From positions 1 through 64,000 of the forward strand of contig CAUUTP010000001.1 in assembly GCA_963548155.1 (NCBI GenBank): a stretch of 64,000 bases of DNA. Reading direction: 5' to 3'. A program made the translations under genes and the position numbers. Below, in pieces: positions 52,120 through 59,820 of the stretch (its first letter is position 1; each line of letters starts with the position of its first letter). The DNA is from Eikenella sp963548155. GTDB lineage: Bacteria > Pseudomonadota > Gammaproteobacteria > Burkholderiales > Neisseriaceae. A model generated the notes under the pieces. The model searched no databases. It had not been told where the DNA came from and was given only the letters and a program-made list of their open reading frames with translations.

Positions 52120-52592
52120 CGAATTTACCGGTGTTGTTGAAATATGTAGAGCAATTCCGAGGATTGCATACCAGTTTTACTTATGCACAAAATCACTCAC
52201 CACACAAATTTATTTTGCTGTACAGCCTGTGCCTCCTATATGCTTCCGGTAGCCTGAAAACAGAACAGATTAACTTTTCTGACGAATTATTAATTGAATG
52301 GCAGATGGTGTTTCGGCGGCAATGGCAACGGTGGGTAGCAAACGACTATCATCAGGAAAAATTCGGCATGCCGCTTTACCACATGAAGTTTGAGCCATTT
52401 TGGCATTTCCGCGTCAAACCCGATATGGAAGATATGTTTGAACAAAAAAACCGTATGAAGGCTTTATCCAGCTTGCGCCAAGCCGTTTCAGGAGTGGAAC
52501 TCGATTTGCCTCTCTCATGCCTGCTGCGACAGGAGGAAACGCAGCAGGTGCTGCAAGATGTGTTGCTGGCAAGGTTGTTTAAGATTCTGTAA
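52116..52592 (+). CDS. Small protein resembling a ScoMcrA-type sulfur-binding domain, without nuclease
   Basis: 158 residues, soluble. The layout PHKFILLYSLCLLYASG, a spacer, then MPLYHMKFEPFWHFRVKP and SLRQAVSGVELDLPLSCLL matches the N-terminal ~150 residues of HNH restriction proteins, where this region is described as a phosphorothioate-DNA-binding domain. No HNH (His-Asn-His) part follows: the frame stops at LLARLFKIL, 34 bp before the island border. GGAGG precedes the ATG, which overlaps the XRE stop. Family assignment is by remembered pattern and strengthened by the dnd context. It may instead be an unrelated antitoxin-like partner. Confidence 0.5.
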   Translation: MTNLPVLLKYVEQFRGLHTSFTYAQNHSPHKFILLYSLCLLYASGSLKTEQINFSDELLIEWQMVFRRQWQRWVANDYHQEKFGMPLYHMKFEPFWHFRVKPDMEDMFEQKNRMKALSSLRQAVSGVELDLPLSCLLRQEETQQVLQDVLLARLFKIL

Positions 52593-52623
52593 CAACATGG
52601 TAAAACTGTAAACGGAAGAAAAT

Positions 52624-52667
52624 AAAGGCTACCTGAAAGCATACAAACTGCTTTCAGGTAGCCTTTT
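52624..52667. repeat. Right border hairpin of the dnd island
   Basis: DUS 52626-52637 and 52653-52664 flank GCATACAAACTGC. It is the near-exact reverse complement of the left border at 47145-47189. Also a bidirectional terminator between the plus-strand island genes and ylqF. Confidence 0.87.
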
Positions 52668-52679
52668 GGTATATATCGC

Positions 52680-53609
52680 CTATTTCCCCTTACGCCGTTC
52701 AGCCTGCCGCTCGGCACGTTTGGCTTGCAGGCGGGCTTCTTCTTCGCGGGCGGCAGCAAGCCAGATTTGCCACTGTTCGGGGGTTTCGAGGGTGATGCGG
52801 CCGATTTGGCCGTCGCGGAAATCGGTGAGGGTGTTTTCAGCGGCTTTTTGGTAGTTGATGCGGCCGCCGCCAAGCAGGGCGCCGCGCCGGCGGCCGATCC
52901 ATTCGAGCCAGTCGGTGTCTTGCCAGCTTTGGCTCTCTTCCGGGTCGGCTTGGTAGCGAGATTGCAGTTGGGGCAGGTAGTGTTGGCGCAGATAGTTGAG
53001 CAGCTCGAGAGCAACGGTTTCTTCATCCAGCGCATTGCGGCCTACTGCGCCGCTGGCGGCGAGGTTGTAGCCGCTTTGCGGAACGATGATTTTCGGCCAA
53101 AGCATGCCGGGGGTGTCGTAGAGCCAGAAGTCGTCGGCAAGCAACAGGCGTTGTTCGGTTTTGGTGATGCCGGGCTCGTTGCCGGTTTTGGCAGATTTTT
53201 TGCCGATCATGCCGTTGATCAGGGTGGACTTGCCCACATTAGGAATGCCGCAGATGAGCACGCGCAGGGGACGGTCGATGCCTTGCCGCTGCGGAACCAG
53301 CGCACGGCAGGCGGCGGTGATTTTTTGCGCAGCTTGGCGTTCGGAAGCATCAAGAGCCAGAGCGCTGGTGTTGGGGCGATTTTGCAGTTCGGCCAGCCAC
53401 ACTTGGGTGAGCTCGGGGTCGGCAAGGTCTTGTTTGTTTAGTAAATAGAGCTTGGGCTTGCCACGCGAAAGCTGTGCAAGCAGTGGGTTCTGGCTGGAGG
53501 CAGGCAGGCGGGCATCCAGCATTTCGATGACCATATCGGTGCTTTTCAGCCGCTCGATGAGGGCTTTTTTGGTTTTGTGCATATGGCCGGGAAACCATTG
53601 GATGCTCAT
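52680..53609 (-). CDS. ylqF: Ribosome biogenesis GTPase YlqF/RbgA
   Basis: 309 residues. Circularly permuted GTPase: G4 NKQD (58-61) comes first, then G1 GIPNVGKST (near 120-128), G2/G3 PGITKTEQ and DTPGML. N-terminal MSIQWFPGHMHKTKKAL is the family hallmark. It acts in late 50S assembly. The C-terminus is a basic helix (EEEARLQAKRAERQAERRKGK). Convergent with the island genes. In the ancestral order it would have faced sspB. Confidence 0.94.
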   Translation of the reverse strand: MSIQWFPGHMHKTKKALIERLKSTDMVIEMLDARLPASSQNPLLAQLSRGKPKLYLLNKQDLADPELTQVWLAELQNRPNTSALALDASERQAAQKITAACRALVPQRQGIDRPLRVLICGIPNVGKSTLINGMIGKKSAKTGNEPGITKTEQRLLLADDFWLYDTPGMLWPKIIVPQSGYNLAASGAVGRNALDEETVALELLNYLRQHYLPQLQSRYQADPEESQSWQDTDWLEWIGRRRGALLGGGRINYQKAAENTLTDFRDGQIGRITLETPEQWQIWLAAAREEEARLQAKRAERQAERRKGK

Positions 53610-53628
53610 GATGTTTTCTTTCTATTGG

Positions 53629-53665
53629 TTTCAGGTAGCCTTTGGCAGGAAAAGGCTACCTGAAA
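53629..53665. terminator. Inverted DUS pair upstream of ylqF
   Basis: DUS 53630-53641 and 53653-53664 with a 15-bp stem and a 7-nt loop. It lies 19 bp before the ylqF start, so it would block read-through from rapZ. Confidence 0.7.
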
Positions 53666-53710
53666 ATGTTAGGAGTACTGATTGGCAGTGTTGAAACTGA
53701 TCTTTTTAGC

Positions 53711-53872
53711 GCTGCAGAAACTCGCCTTCCCTCGGAAGTCTCGGTCCGCTCCGCAGAAACTTGCCTTCCTGCGGAAGTCTGGTTTTAGCTTCGCAGAAAC
53801 TTGTCCTCCTGCGGAAGTCTGGTTTTAGCTCCGCAGAAACTCGTCCTCCTGCGGAGGCCTCGTTTTCAGGTA
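53711..53872. repeat. Four-copy 40-bp tandem repeat
   Basis: GCAGAAAC recurs at 53714, 53753, 53793 and 53833, giving units of 39, 40 and 40 bp. Each unit holds CCGCAG...CTGCGG, a possible small hairpin. The last unit runs into a DUS (53865-53876) via CCTCGTTTTCAGG. It fills most of the 324-bp gap between ylqF and rapZ. No ORF of interest. Confidence 0.85.
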
Positions 53873-53933
53873 GCCTGTTGGTGTTGGGGCTACCTGAAAC
53901 TCAAGCTTCAACCAAAGCAAATATGCTTGGCGC

Positions 53934-54791
53934 TCACGCGCGGTGGGCGGCGGTGGTAGGAAGCTGGCGATGGCGCACCCACACGGGGTAGTCGCGCAGG
54001 CGTTCGGCCACGGCTTCGGCCACGAATACGGAGCGGTGCTGACCGCCGGTGCAGCCGATGCCGACCACGAGCATGTGCACGCGGGTTTGGCGGGCGTATT
54101 CGGGCAACCAGCGGTTTAGGTAGCCGCTGATGTCGGCCACCATCTGCTGCACGACTTTGAATTGGGCGAAATAGGCGCGCACGGCTTCGTCGCGGCCGGT
54201 GAGTTCGCGCAGGTTTTCATCGTAATACGGGTTGGGCAAGGCACGGGTGTCGAAGAGGAAATCCAAATCCAGCGGCGCGCCGTATTTGAAGCCGAATGAT
54301 TCGATCACCACCTGCAAACCGCCGTGGCTGAGAGCGAGCCACTCTTGAATGCGAAATTTTAAATCGCCGATGCTGTCATGGGAGTTGTTGATGCAAAAGG
54401 CGAAACTCTGCCACGGTTGGAGCATTTGCCGCTCGGCGGCTATGCTTTCGGCCAGGGTAAGGGTGGTGGCGGCTAGGGGATGGCGGCGGCCGTGGCGGTC
54501 GAGCCGGCGGATGAGGGTGGCGGTGTCGGCATCAAGAAACAGCAGGCGCAGGGGGTGGCCTTGGCGGCGGATGGCACGCAGGCAGTTTTGGATGGTGTCT
54601 TGGGGATACGGCAGGCGGATATCGAGGCTGATGGCCAGCTTGCTGATTTGGCTGGCAGCAGATTGGGCCACCAATTGTGGCAGGAGCGCGGGCGGAATAT
54701 TGTCCACGCAAGTGAAGCCCATATCACCGAGCAATTTTAAGGCAACTGTTTTTCCCGAGCCGGTAAGCCCGCTAATCAGCACTATCCTCAT
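53934..54791 (-). CDS. rapZ: RNase adapter protein RapZ (nucleotide-binding)
   Basis: 285 residues. Walker A GLTGSGKT (8-15), LFLDADTATLIRRLDRHGRRHPL, and the C-terminal signature VRAYFAQFKVVQQMVADISGYLNRWLPEYA plus VGIGCTGGQHRSVFVAEAVAERL. In E. coli RapZ guides RNase E to GlmZ sRNA and senses glucosamine-6-phosphate. Its start overlaps hprK by 20 bp. Ends ~58 bp before a DUS and the tandem repeat. Confidence 0.93.
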   Translation of the reverse strand: MRIVLISGLTGSGKTVALKLLGDMGFTCVDNIPPALLPQLVAQSAASQISKLAISLDIRLPYPQDTIQNCLRAIRRQGHPLRLLFLDADTATLIRRLDRHGRRHPLAATTLTLAESIAAERQMLQPWQSFAFCINNSHDSIGDLKFRIQEWLALSHGGLQVVIESFGFKYGAPLDLDFLFDTRALPNPYYDENLRELTGRDEAVRAYFAQFKVVQQMVADISGYLNRWLPEYARQTRVHMLVVGIGCTGGQHRSVFVAEAVAERLRDYPVWVRHRQLPTTAAHRA

Positions 54792-55734
54792 GGCTGCGTT
54801 CGTCTTCCCTCAGCATGGCGGTATGGCGTTCTAAAAATTCTTTGGTACTGTCTTTACCGCGCGCCTGCAGAATATAGTTGCGCACCGCTGCTTCCACCAG
54901 CACGGCGAGGTTGCGGCCGACGGCCACCGGCAGCGTAACCGAGCGTACGGCCACGTTGAGGATGGTTTCGGTTTCGCTCTGGATGGAAAGGCGGTCGAGC
55001 GTTTTCATGTAGTTGTCGTCGGCCAGCGTCAGGTTGATGATGAGCTTGAGCTGCTTGGAGGGCAGCACGGCGGTTTCGCCGAAAATGGTGCGGATATTGA
55101 GCACGCCCAGGCCGCGCACTTCGAGAAAATCGCGCAATACGGCCGGGCAGCGGCCTTCCAGCGTTTCCGGGCCGGTGCGGTAGAGCTCCACCGCGTCGTC
55201 GGCTACCAAACCGTGCCCGCGCGAAATCAGCTCCAAAGCCAGCTCGCTCTTGCCCAAACCGGATTCGCCCATCAGCAGCACGCCGATTTCAAACACGTCC
55301 AAAAACACGCCGTGTTTCACGGTGGAGGCAGCCAGCACGCGCTGCAAATAAATCCGCAGCACGTCCATCAAAAACGGGCTTTCGGTTTTGGACGTGAGCA
55401 GCGGCACGTTGTGGGTGTGGCAATAATCGCGCAGCATGAAAGGCACGGGCAGATCGTTGGCCACAATCACCAGGGCAATGCTCAAATCGAAGAGTTCGTC
55501 CAGGCTCGCCTTCACTTCCCCGGCGGCCATCTTATCCAAATAGGCCACTTCGGCCACGCCCAACACCTGCACTTGGTTGGGATGGATAAAATTCAAATGC
55601 CCCACCAGCGCCAACACAGGTTTGTCGGCATCCACGCTGATGCGGTTGTCTGCGCCCGCCGTGCCGGCCGACCAAGCCAAACTCAGCTTGGCCTGGTTGT
55701 CTTGATAGAGCTTGCGCACGGAGATGCTGGGCAT
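54772..55734 (-). CDS. hprK: HPr kinase/phosphorylase
   Basis: 320 residues. N-terminal domain 1-130; kinase P-loop GESGLGKS (near 155-162); ADDAVELYR; family signature LEVRGLGVLNIRTIFG. HprK phosphorylates HPr on a serine and reverses it, linking carbon state to regulation. The gene lies between ptsN and rapZ as in many beta-proteobacteria. HPr and EI genes are not in the window. Confidence 0.94.
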   Translation of the reverse strand: MPSISVRKLYQDNQAKLSLAWSAGTAGADNRISVDADKPVLALVGHLNFIHPNQVQVLGVAEVAYLDKMAAGEVKASLDELFDLSIALVIVANDLPVPFMLRDYCHTHNVPLLTSKTESPFLMDVLRIYLQRVLAASTVKHGVFLDVFEIGVLLMGESGLGKSELALELISRGHGLVADDAVELYRTGPETLEGRCPAVLRDFLEVRGLGVLNIRTIFGETAVLPSKQLKLIINLTLADDNYMKTLDRLSIQSETETILNVAVRSVTLPVAVGRNLAVLVEAAVRNYILQARGKDSTKEFLERHTAMLREDERSHEDSAD

Positions 55735-55748
55735 AGGCGTCCTGTTGG

Positions 55749-56195
55749 TTATGCGGTGAGAATGCGGTGGGCGGCTTCGGCGTTTTCGGCAGCCAAAAGC
55801 TGCTCGCGCACGGCTTTATCCGAAAGCTTGATGGCCAAGGCAGAGAGCACTTCCAAATGCTCGCCGGAAGCGTTTTCCGGCACCAGCAGCACAAACACCA
55901 GCGATACCGGCTCGCCGTCGGGCGCATCGAAATCCACAGCTTCTTTCAGGCGGATAAACGCGCCGGTGGCCGCTTGCACTTCGGCATGCCGGCCATGCGG
56001 GATGGCCACGCCGTGCCCCAGCGCGGTGGTGCCGAGCTTTTCGCGCGCAAACAAGCATTCAAACACAGCGGCGCGGCTCAGGCCGGATTCGCTTTCCAGC
56101 AGCAGGCCGGCTTCTTCAAACAGGCGTTTTTTGCTGCTCACTTCCAAATCCAGCACAATATGCGATACGGGCAGGATATTGCCGATCAGACTCAT
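55749..56195 (-). CDS. ptsN: PTS IIA-like nitrogen regulatory protein
   Basis: 148 residues from the ATG at 56195 (MSLIGNILPVSHIVLDLEVSSKKRLFEEAG). Phospho-accepting His in ALGHGVAIPHGRH. EIIA-Ntr relays phosphate from the nitrogen PTS to regulate K+ transport and stress. An in-frame longer start would overlap ubiA. It is 14 bp upstream of hprK, giving a ptsN-hprK-rapZ unit. Confidence 0.92.
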   Translation of the reverse strand: MSLIGNILPVSHIVLDLEVSSKKRLFEEAGLLLESESGLSRAAVFECLFAREKLGTTALGHGVAIPHGRHAEVQAATGAFIRLKEAVDFDAPDGEPVSLVFVLLVPENASGEHLEVLSALAIKLSDKAVREQLLAAENAEAAHRILTA

Positions 56196-56296
56196 GGTTA
56201 CTTCTCTTGCGTAAAAATTCATTAAGGATAGGATTGTACCTGTGCCGCCGCCGAAGGGCAATTTTGTGCCCGGCGGCCAGCTTTCAGGTAGCCTAA

Positions 56297-57184
56297 TCAG
56301 CCACCGCTGTAATGCGCCAGCAAACCGAGCCATAAAGCCCAGCCGATGCGGTTGTTGGATAAGAATACCTTAAAACAGGCTTCCCGGTTGCGGCTGCGGA
56401 TGGCACGGTATTGGCCGCATTGGTGCCACACCGCGTACACCAGCGCGAGCCAATACGGCCAGCGGGCGTGAATGGCGCAGCCTGCGGCGGCCATCAGCAG
56501 CACAAACAGCGCGTGGCACAGCATGGCGGCTTCGGCGTCGCGGCGGCCGAAGGTGATGGCCGAGGTTTGAATACCGATTTTCAGGTCGTCTTCCTTATCG
56601 GCCATGGCGTAGATGGTGTCGTAGGCCAGCGTCCAGCAGGCATTGGCGGCAAACAGCAGCCAGGCCAGCGGCGGCACATGGTTTTGTACGGTGGCAAAGG
56701 CCATCGGAATACCGAAGGAAAAAGCCAGCCCCAAATATAGCTGCGGCAGCGGGAAAAAACGTTTGGTGAAAGGATAGCTCAAGGCCAGAAACAGCGCGGG
56801 CAAGCTCATCAGCTTGGTGAGCGTATTCAGCGGCAGCAGGCACAGGCAGGCGGCGGCACACAAAACCAGCAGCAAGAGCAGCGCTTCGCGCGTACTCACT
56901 TTGCCAGTGGCAAACGGGCGGCTTTTGGTGCGCGCCACCACACCGTCGAAATTACGATCGGCAAAATCATTAATTACACAGCCGGCACTGCGCATCAGAA
57001 AAGTGCCGAGCACGAAGGCAAACAGAATGCCGAAATCGGGCAGCCCACCGGCAGCTATCCACAGCGCCCACAGCGTGGGCCACAGCAAAAGCAGCGTGCC
57101 GATGGGCTTGTCGGCGCGCATCAGTTGCAGGTACACGGCCAAACGCTCGGCTTGCTTCGGGGAGAGGAAAGAAAGAAAAGGCAC
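56297..57184 (-). CDS. ubiA: 4-hydroxybenzoate octaprenyltransferase
   Basis: 295 residues from a GTG, 8-9 transmembrane helices. Asp-rich motifs NDFADRNFDGVVARTKSRP (first) and DTIYAMADKEDDLKIG (second) bind prenyl diphosphate and magnesium. It prenylates 4-hydroxybenzoate in ubiquinone synthesis. ubiC, the chorismate lyase supplying the substrate, lies ~0.8 kb upstream on the same strand, separated by an AT-rich orphan gene. Confidence 0.95.
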   Translation of the reverse strand: MPFLSFLSPKQAERLAVYLQLMRADKPIGTLLLLWPTLWALWIAAGGLPDFGILFAFVLGTFLMRSAGCVINDFADRNFDGVVARTKSRPFATGKVSTREALLLLLVLCAAACLCLLPLNTLTKLMSLPALFLALSYPFTKRFFPLPQLYLGLAFSFGIPMAFATVQNHVPPLAWLLFAANACWTLAYDTIYAMADKEDDLKIGIQTSAITFGRRDAEAAMLCHALFVLLMAAAGCAIHARWPYWLALVYAVWHQCGQYRAIRSRNREACFKVFLSNNRIGWALWLGLLAHYSGG

Positions 57185-57204
57185 GGGAGTTCTCGGGGTG
57201 TGGT

Positions 57205-57243
57205 TTCAGGTAGCCTTTGGGCGTGAGAGAGAGGCTACCTGAA
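57205..57243. repeat. Inverted DUS pair upstream of ubiA
   Basis: Perfect copies 57205-57216 and 57232-57243, 15-nt loop. Together with a variant at 57335 it fills the 275-bp gap between the orphan gene and ubiA, so ubiA probably has its own promoter. Confidence 0.7.
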
Positions 57244-57459
57244 AATAGGAGGTTTAATAAAACAACGTACAAATTCAATCGGAAGGCCAGCTGAAGAAGC
57301 AGGACTGAGTAAGTAGTGGAAACTTGCCTGCAACTTTGCAGGTAGCCTTTCGGCTGCGAAAGAGGCCATCTGGAAAATCATATTTGAGGCTTGATTCAGC
57401 CGAAACAGAAAAGAATAAACATTGAGCAACCAAAAGCCACTGCAGGGACAAACTTATAA

Positions 57460-58002
57460 TCATTTATTCTTAAAAAACCGGAGAGTAATCCATAGAATGC
57501 TCCATAAACACCCCGTAATTATCACCAAGACCGGAACAGTCCTTTTTATCCCAAGCCGATCCTCTTTAGAAAGCTCTATCTGCTCATCTGAGACACTAAA
57601 AGTGTGGAATATTCCATTTCCTACCCCTTTTGAATCTTCATCTTCATACACCAGCTCTTTCAAATAGGTATCGGATACATCCTCAACGCCATTTTTCTCA
57701 TAATAGGCCACCAGTAATTTGGCACGTTGGATTTTGTGTAATCCGACAATATCACAGGCACTCCTACCTTCGCTATTATTAGCGTATATACAAAGAATGG
57801 AATAATTATTTACATTCGGATAGTTATTTATCTCTAAAGAAATATTACCAGCTCGAGCGCTCTTATATACATACGCATAAGTATCCGTCAGCGTTACATA
57901 TCGGAATTTTAGCGAGGCAAACAAATTAAAGTGGTAGGCCAATGCGCCCCAAAAGATGCTAACGGCGATGATGGCCAGCAAATAGAGGTAGCTTTTTTTC
58001 AT
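57460..58002 (-). CDS. AT-rich orphan membrane protein, unknown
   Basis: 180 residues. One helix near each end (about 5-26 and 155-173), with an extracytoplasmic middle rich in Tyr/Asn/Ser (NNYPNVNNYSILCIYANNSEGRSACDIV, two Cys). Codon use is markedly AT-rich compared with ubiA and ubiC on both sides, suggesting foreign origin. No family recognised. The basic start MKKSYLYLL and charged end FFKNK fit an inner-membrane protein. Confidence 0.65.
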   Translation of the reverse strand: MKKSYLYLLAIIAVSIFWGALAYHFNLFASLKFRYVTLTDTYAYVYKSARAGNISLEINNYPNVNNYSILCIYANNSEGRSACDIVGLHKIQRAKLLVAYYEKNGVEDVSDTYLKELVYEDEDSKGVGNGIFHTFSVSDEQIELSKEDRLGIKRTVPVLVIITGCLWSILWITLRFFKNK

Positions 58003-58028
58003 TTAGCGGCTGCCTTAGTTCATCCTAA

Positions 58029-58538
58029 CTACTCTTCCAAAAACCGCGCCAGCTCGGGCATAAACCCTTCGGTCAGCACCATCTTTTCGCCGTTCAAATC
58101 GAATGCCGAGCGGCGCAGGCAAACGGCTCGGGCGGCTTGTTCTTGTTGCACGGGCGGCACGGCGGCGAAGGCGAGCGGGCTGCGTTCAGCGGCCAGGCGG
58201 CCATCAAACAGGCGTTTGCCCAAAGGCTGCGTGCCGCAAGCCAGGATGCTTGGCCACGCCCCCGCTAAAGGGCACACGCTGCGCGCCCACACCACCGGCG
58301 TATCATCCAGCAGCAGCCACACCTGGCGCACATGAAACGCATTGCCGGCCACCCCTTCGCCCGGCCACAGTTGCGCCCGTTCGCCCTGAAAGGCTACCTG
58401 AACGCGGAAATCCGCGCCGGTGGCCTGCAAGGCCAAGGTGAGCGAGGTTGCCTGTATCAGGCGGCGCAAAGCAGCGGAAACGGCGGGCGGATCGGGCTGC
58501 CAAACAAGCGGCGGCAGGGTGTGTGGAAAGGCTGTCAT
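58029..58538 (-). CDS. ubiC: Chorismate--pyruvate lyase
   Basis: 169 residues. The family elements LTLALQATGADFRVQVAFQGE, VWLLLDDTPVVWARSVCP and LFDGRLAAERSPLAFAAVP are present, including the conserved Arg and Glu near the C-terminus. It makes 4-hydroxybenzoate for UbiA. A perfect DUS (58391-58402) codes for part of RVQVAFQ. Divergent from sixA. Confidence 0.9.
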   Translation of the reverse strand: MTAFPHTLPPLVWQPDPPAVSAALRRLIQATSLTLALQATGADFRVQVAFQGERAQLWPGEGVAGNAFHVRQVWLLLDDTPVVWARSVCPLAGAWPSILACGTQPLGKRLFDGRLAAERSPLAFAAVPPVQQEQAARAVCLRRSAFDLNGEKMVLTEGFMPELARFLEE

Positions 58539-58630
58539 TTGTTTGTGTTATTGAAACCATGCTTTTCAGGTAGCCTCATAGGCTGCCAAGCATTAAGATG
58601 CGAATTGTATCAGAGAATAAGGAAGGCAAG

Positions 58631-59107
58631 ATGAACCTGATTTTATGGCGGCACGCCGAAGCCGAATATGGCGTACCCGATTTGGAACGCGGCCTCACCG
58701 ACAAAGGTCGGCAGCAGGCCGATGCGGCGGCTCAGTGGCTGCGCCCGTATCTAAACAACCGGGTGGAAGTGTGGGCTTCGCAGGCGCTGCGCAGCCGGCA
58801 AACTGCCGAAGCGCTCGGCCTGCCCTATACCGTGAAACCCGAGCTGAATCCGATTAACCATGTGGAAGAGCTGCCCGCGCTGATTGCCGAACACAAAGGA
58901 GCGGATTATTTAATATTGGTAGGACACCAGCCCTGGCTGGGGCAGCTGTGCAGCTATCTGCTCAACGGCGGCTGGCGGGCGGGTAATTATTGGTCGGTGA
59001 AAAAATCCGGCATTTGGTGGTTTGGCGTGAAGGCTGATGAAGGCGGCAGGCTCTGTGCCAAACTGAAAGCCGCAATGACCCCGCAGCTGCTATTGCCGGA
59101 AGATTAA
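58631..59107 (+). CDS. sixA: Phosphohistidine phosphatase SixA family
   Basis: 158 residues from the ATG at 58631, after GGAAGGCAAG. Histidine-phosphatase core: LWRHAEAE (RH at 7-8), then SQALRSRQTAEAL, and LVGHQPWLGQLCSYLLNGG (second His). SixA-type enzymes remove phosphate from phospho-His, in E. coli from PTS proteins. That would suit the nearby ptsN-hprK genes, though this is an inference. Followed by a YkvA-like gene after 58 bp. Confidence 0.87.
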   Translation: MNLILWRHAEAEYGVPDLERGLTDKGRQQADAAAQWLRPYLNNRVEVWASQALRSRQTAEALGLPYTVKPELNPINHVEELPALIAEHKGADYLILVGHQPWLGQLCSYLLNGGWRAGNYWSVKKSGIWWFGVKADEGGRLCAKLKAAMTPQLLLPED

Positions 59108-59165
59108 ACTTGAAACCTGCCGCTGCCGCGCCCATTTGTGCCCTATCCAATGCAAGGAGTTTGCT

Positions 59166-59540
59166 ATGAATCAAGACAACCCTGTCCGCCCCGAAGATTT
59201 CGTGCCGGAATTCCGCCGCCGCCGTTTCGAGCCGGACGGCTTTTTGCGCAAGCTGCGCCGTTTCGCGCTGCGGCTGGGGCGGCCGGTGGTGGAGCAGCTG
59301 TATGCGCTGTATTTCCTGTTTCAGTCGCCCGCCGTGCCCAAACGTGCCAAGCTGATTATCGTGGGCGCGCTGGTATATTTCGTCAGCCCCATCGACAGCA
59401 TCCCCGACCTGCTCGGCCCGCTGGGCTTCAGCGACGACATTGCCGTGATCACGCTGGTATACGCGCAGATGAAGGATTATCTGACGGAAGAAATCAAAAT
59501 CCGCGCCCGCGCCGCGTCGGAGCGGCTGGTGCGAAAGTAG
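59166..59540 (+). CDS. YkvA family (DUF1232) protein
   Basis: 124 residues from the ATG at 59166, which has AAGGAG upstream. The DUF1232 core is clear: AKLIIVGALVYFVSPIDSIPDLLGPLGFSDDIAVITLVY. It has a basic N-terminal half (FRRRRFEPDGFLRKLRRF) and one or two membrane-associated helices. Function unknown. Ends before a dense DUS cluster. Confidence 0.85.
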   Translation: MNQDNPVRPEDFVPEFRRRRFEPDGFLRKLRRFALRLGRPVVEQLYALYFLFQSPAVPKRAKLIIVGALVYFVSPIDSIPDLLGPLGFSDDIAVITLVYAQMKDYLTEEIKIRARAASERLVRK

Positions 59541-59558
59541 GTTTGTTTATACCCGGAA

Positions 59559-59765
59559 AGGCTACCTGAAAACCCATTTTAGAATTTTCAGGTAGCCTGC
59601 TTCATATCCGGCATATTTTTCAGGTAGCCCTCTCATGCTCAGGCTACCTGAAATTTTGAAGTGCATAAGCCGCATTACATAAATACAAACAAGCCATCCA
59701 CGCTCCATGCTATACCCCGTAGTGAAGGCTACCTGAAACCCTATCATCTGTTTTTCAGGTAGCCT
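59559..59765. repeat. DUS cluster between the YkvA-like gene and panC
   Basis: Perfect copies at 59559-59570, 59587-59598, 59641-59652, 59726-59737 and 59754-59765, with one variant at 59619. They form three nested hairpins in 207 bp, the densest DUS cluster in the window. The first pair (14-bp stem) terminates the YkvA-like gene. Confidence 0.8.
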
Positions 59766-59820
59766 CTCCCAGCATGGCGGAGTATACTGCGCCGCATTTT
59801 ATTGATAAGGCAAACCAGCC

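Larger units (their letters stand above)
47145..52667. mobile_element. DNA phosphorothioation (dnd) genomic island
   Basis: About 5.5 kb between sspB and ylqF, two convergent housekeeping genes. Contains dndC, dndD and an FtsK/DndE-like gene on the minus strand, and an XRE regulator and a small sulfur-binding-domain-like gene on the plus strand. Bounded by near-identical hairpins in inverted orientation. No perfect Eikenella DUS occurs from 47187 to 52625, the longest such gap in the window. Instead there are two perfect Neisseria AG-DUS (47942-47953, 49915-49926). No integrase or transposase, so natural transformation is the likely route. Confidence 0.8.
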
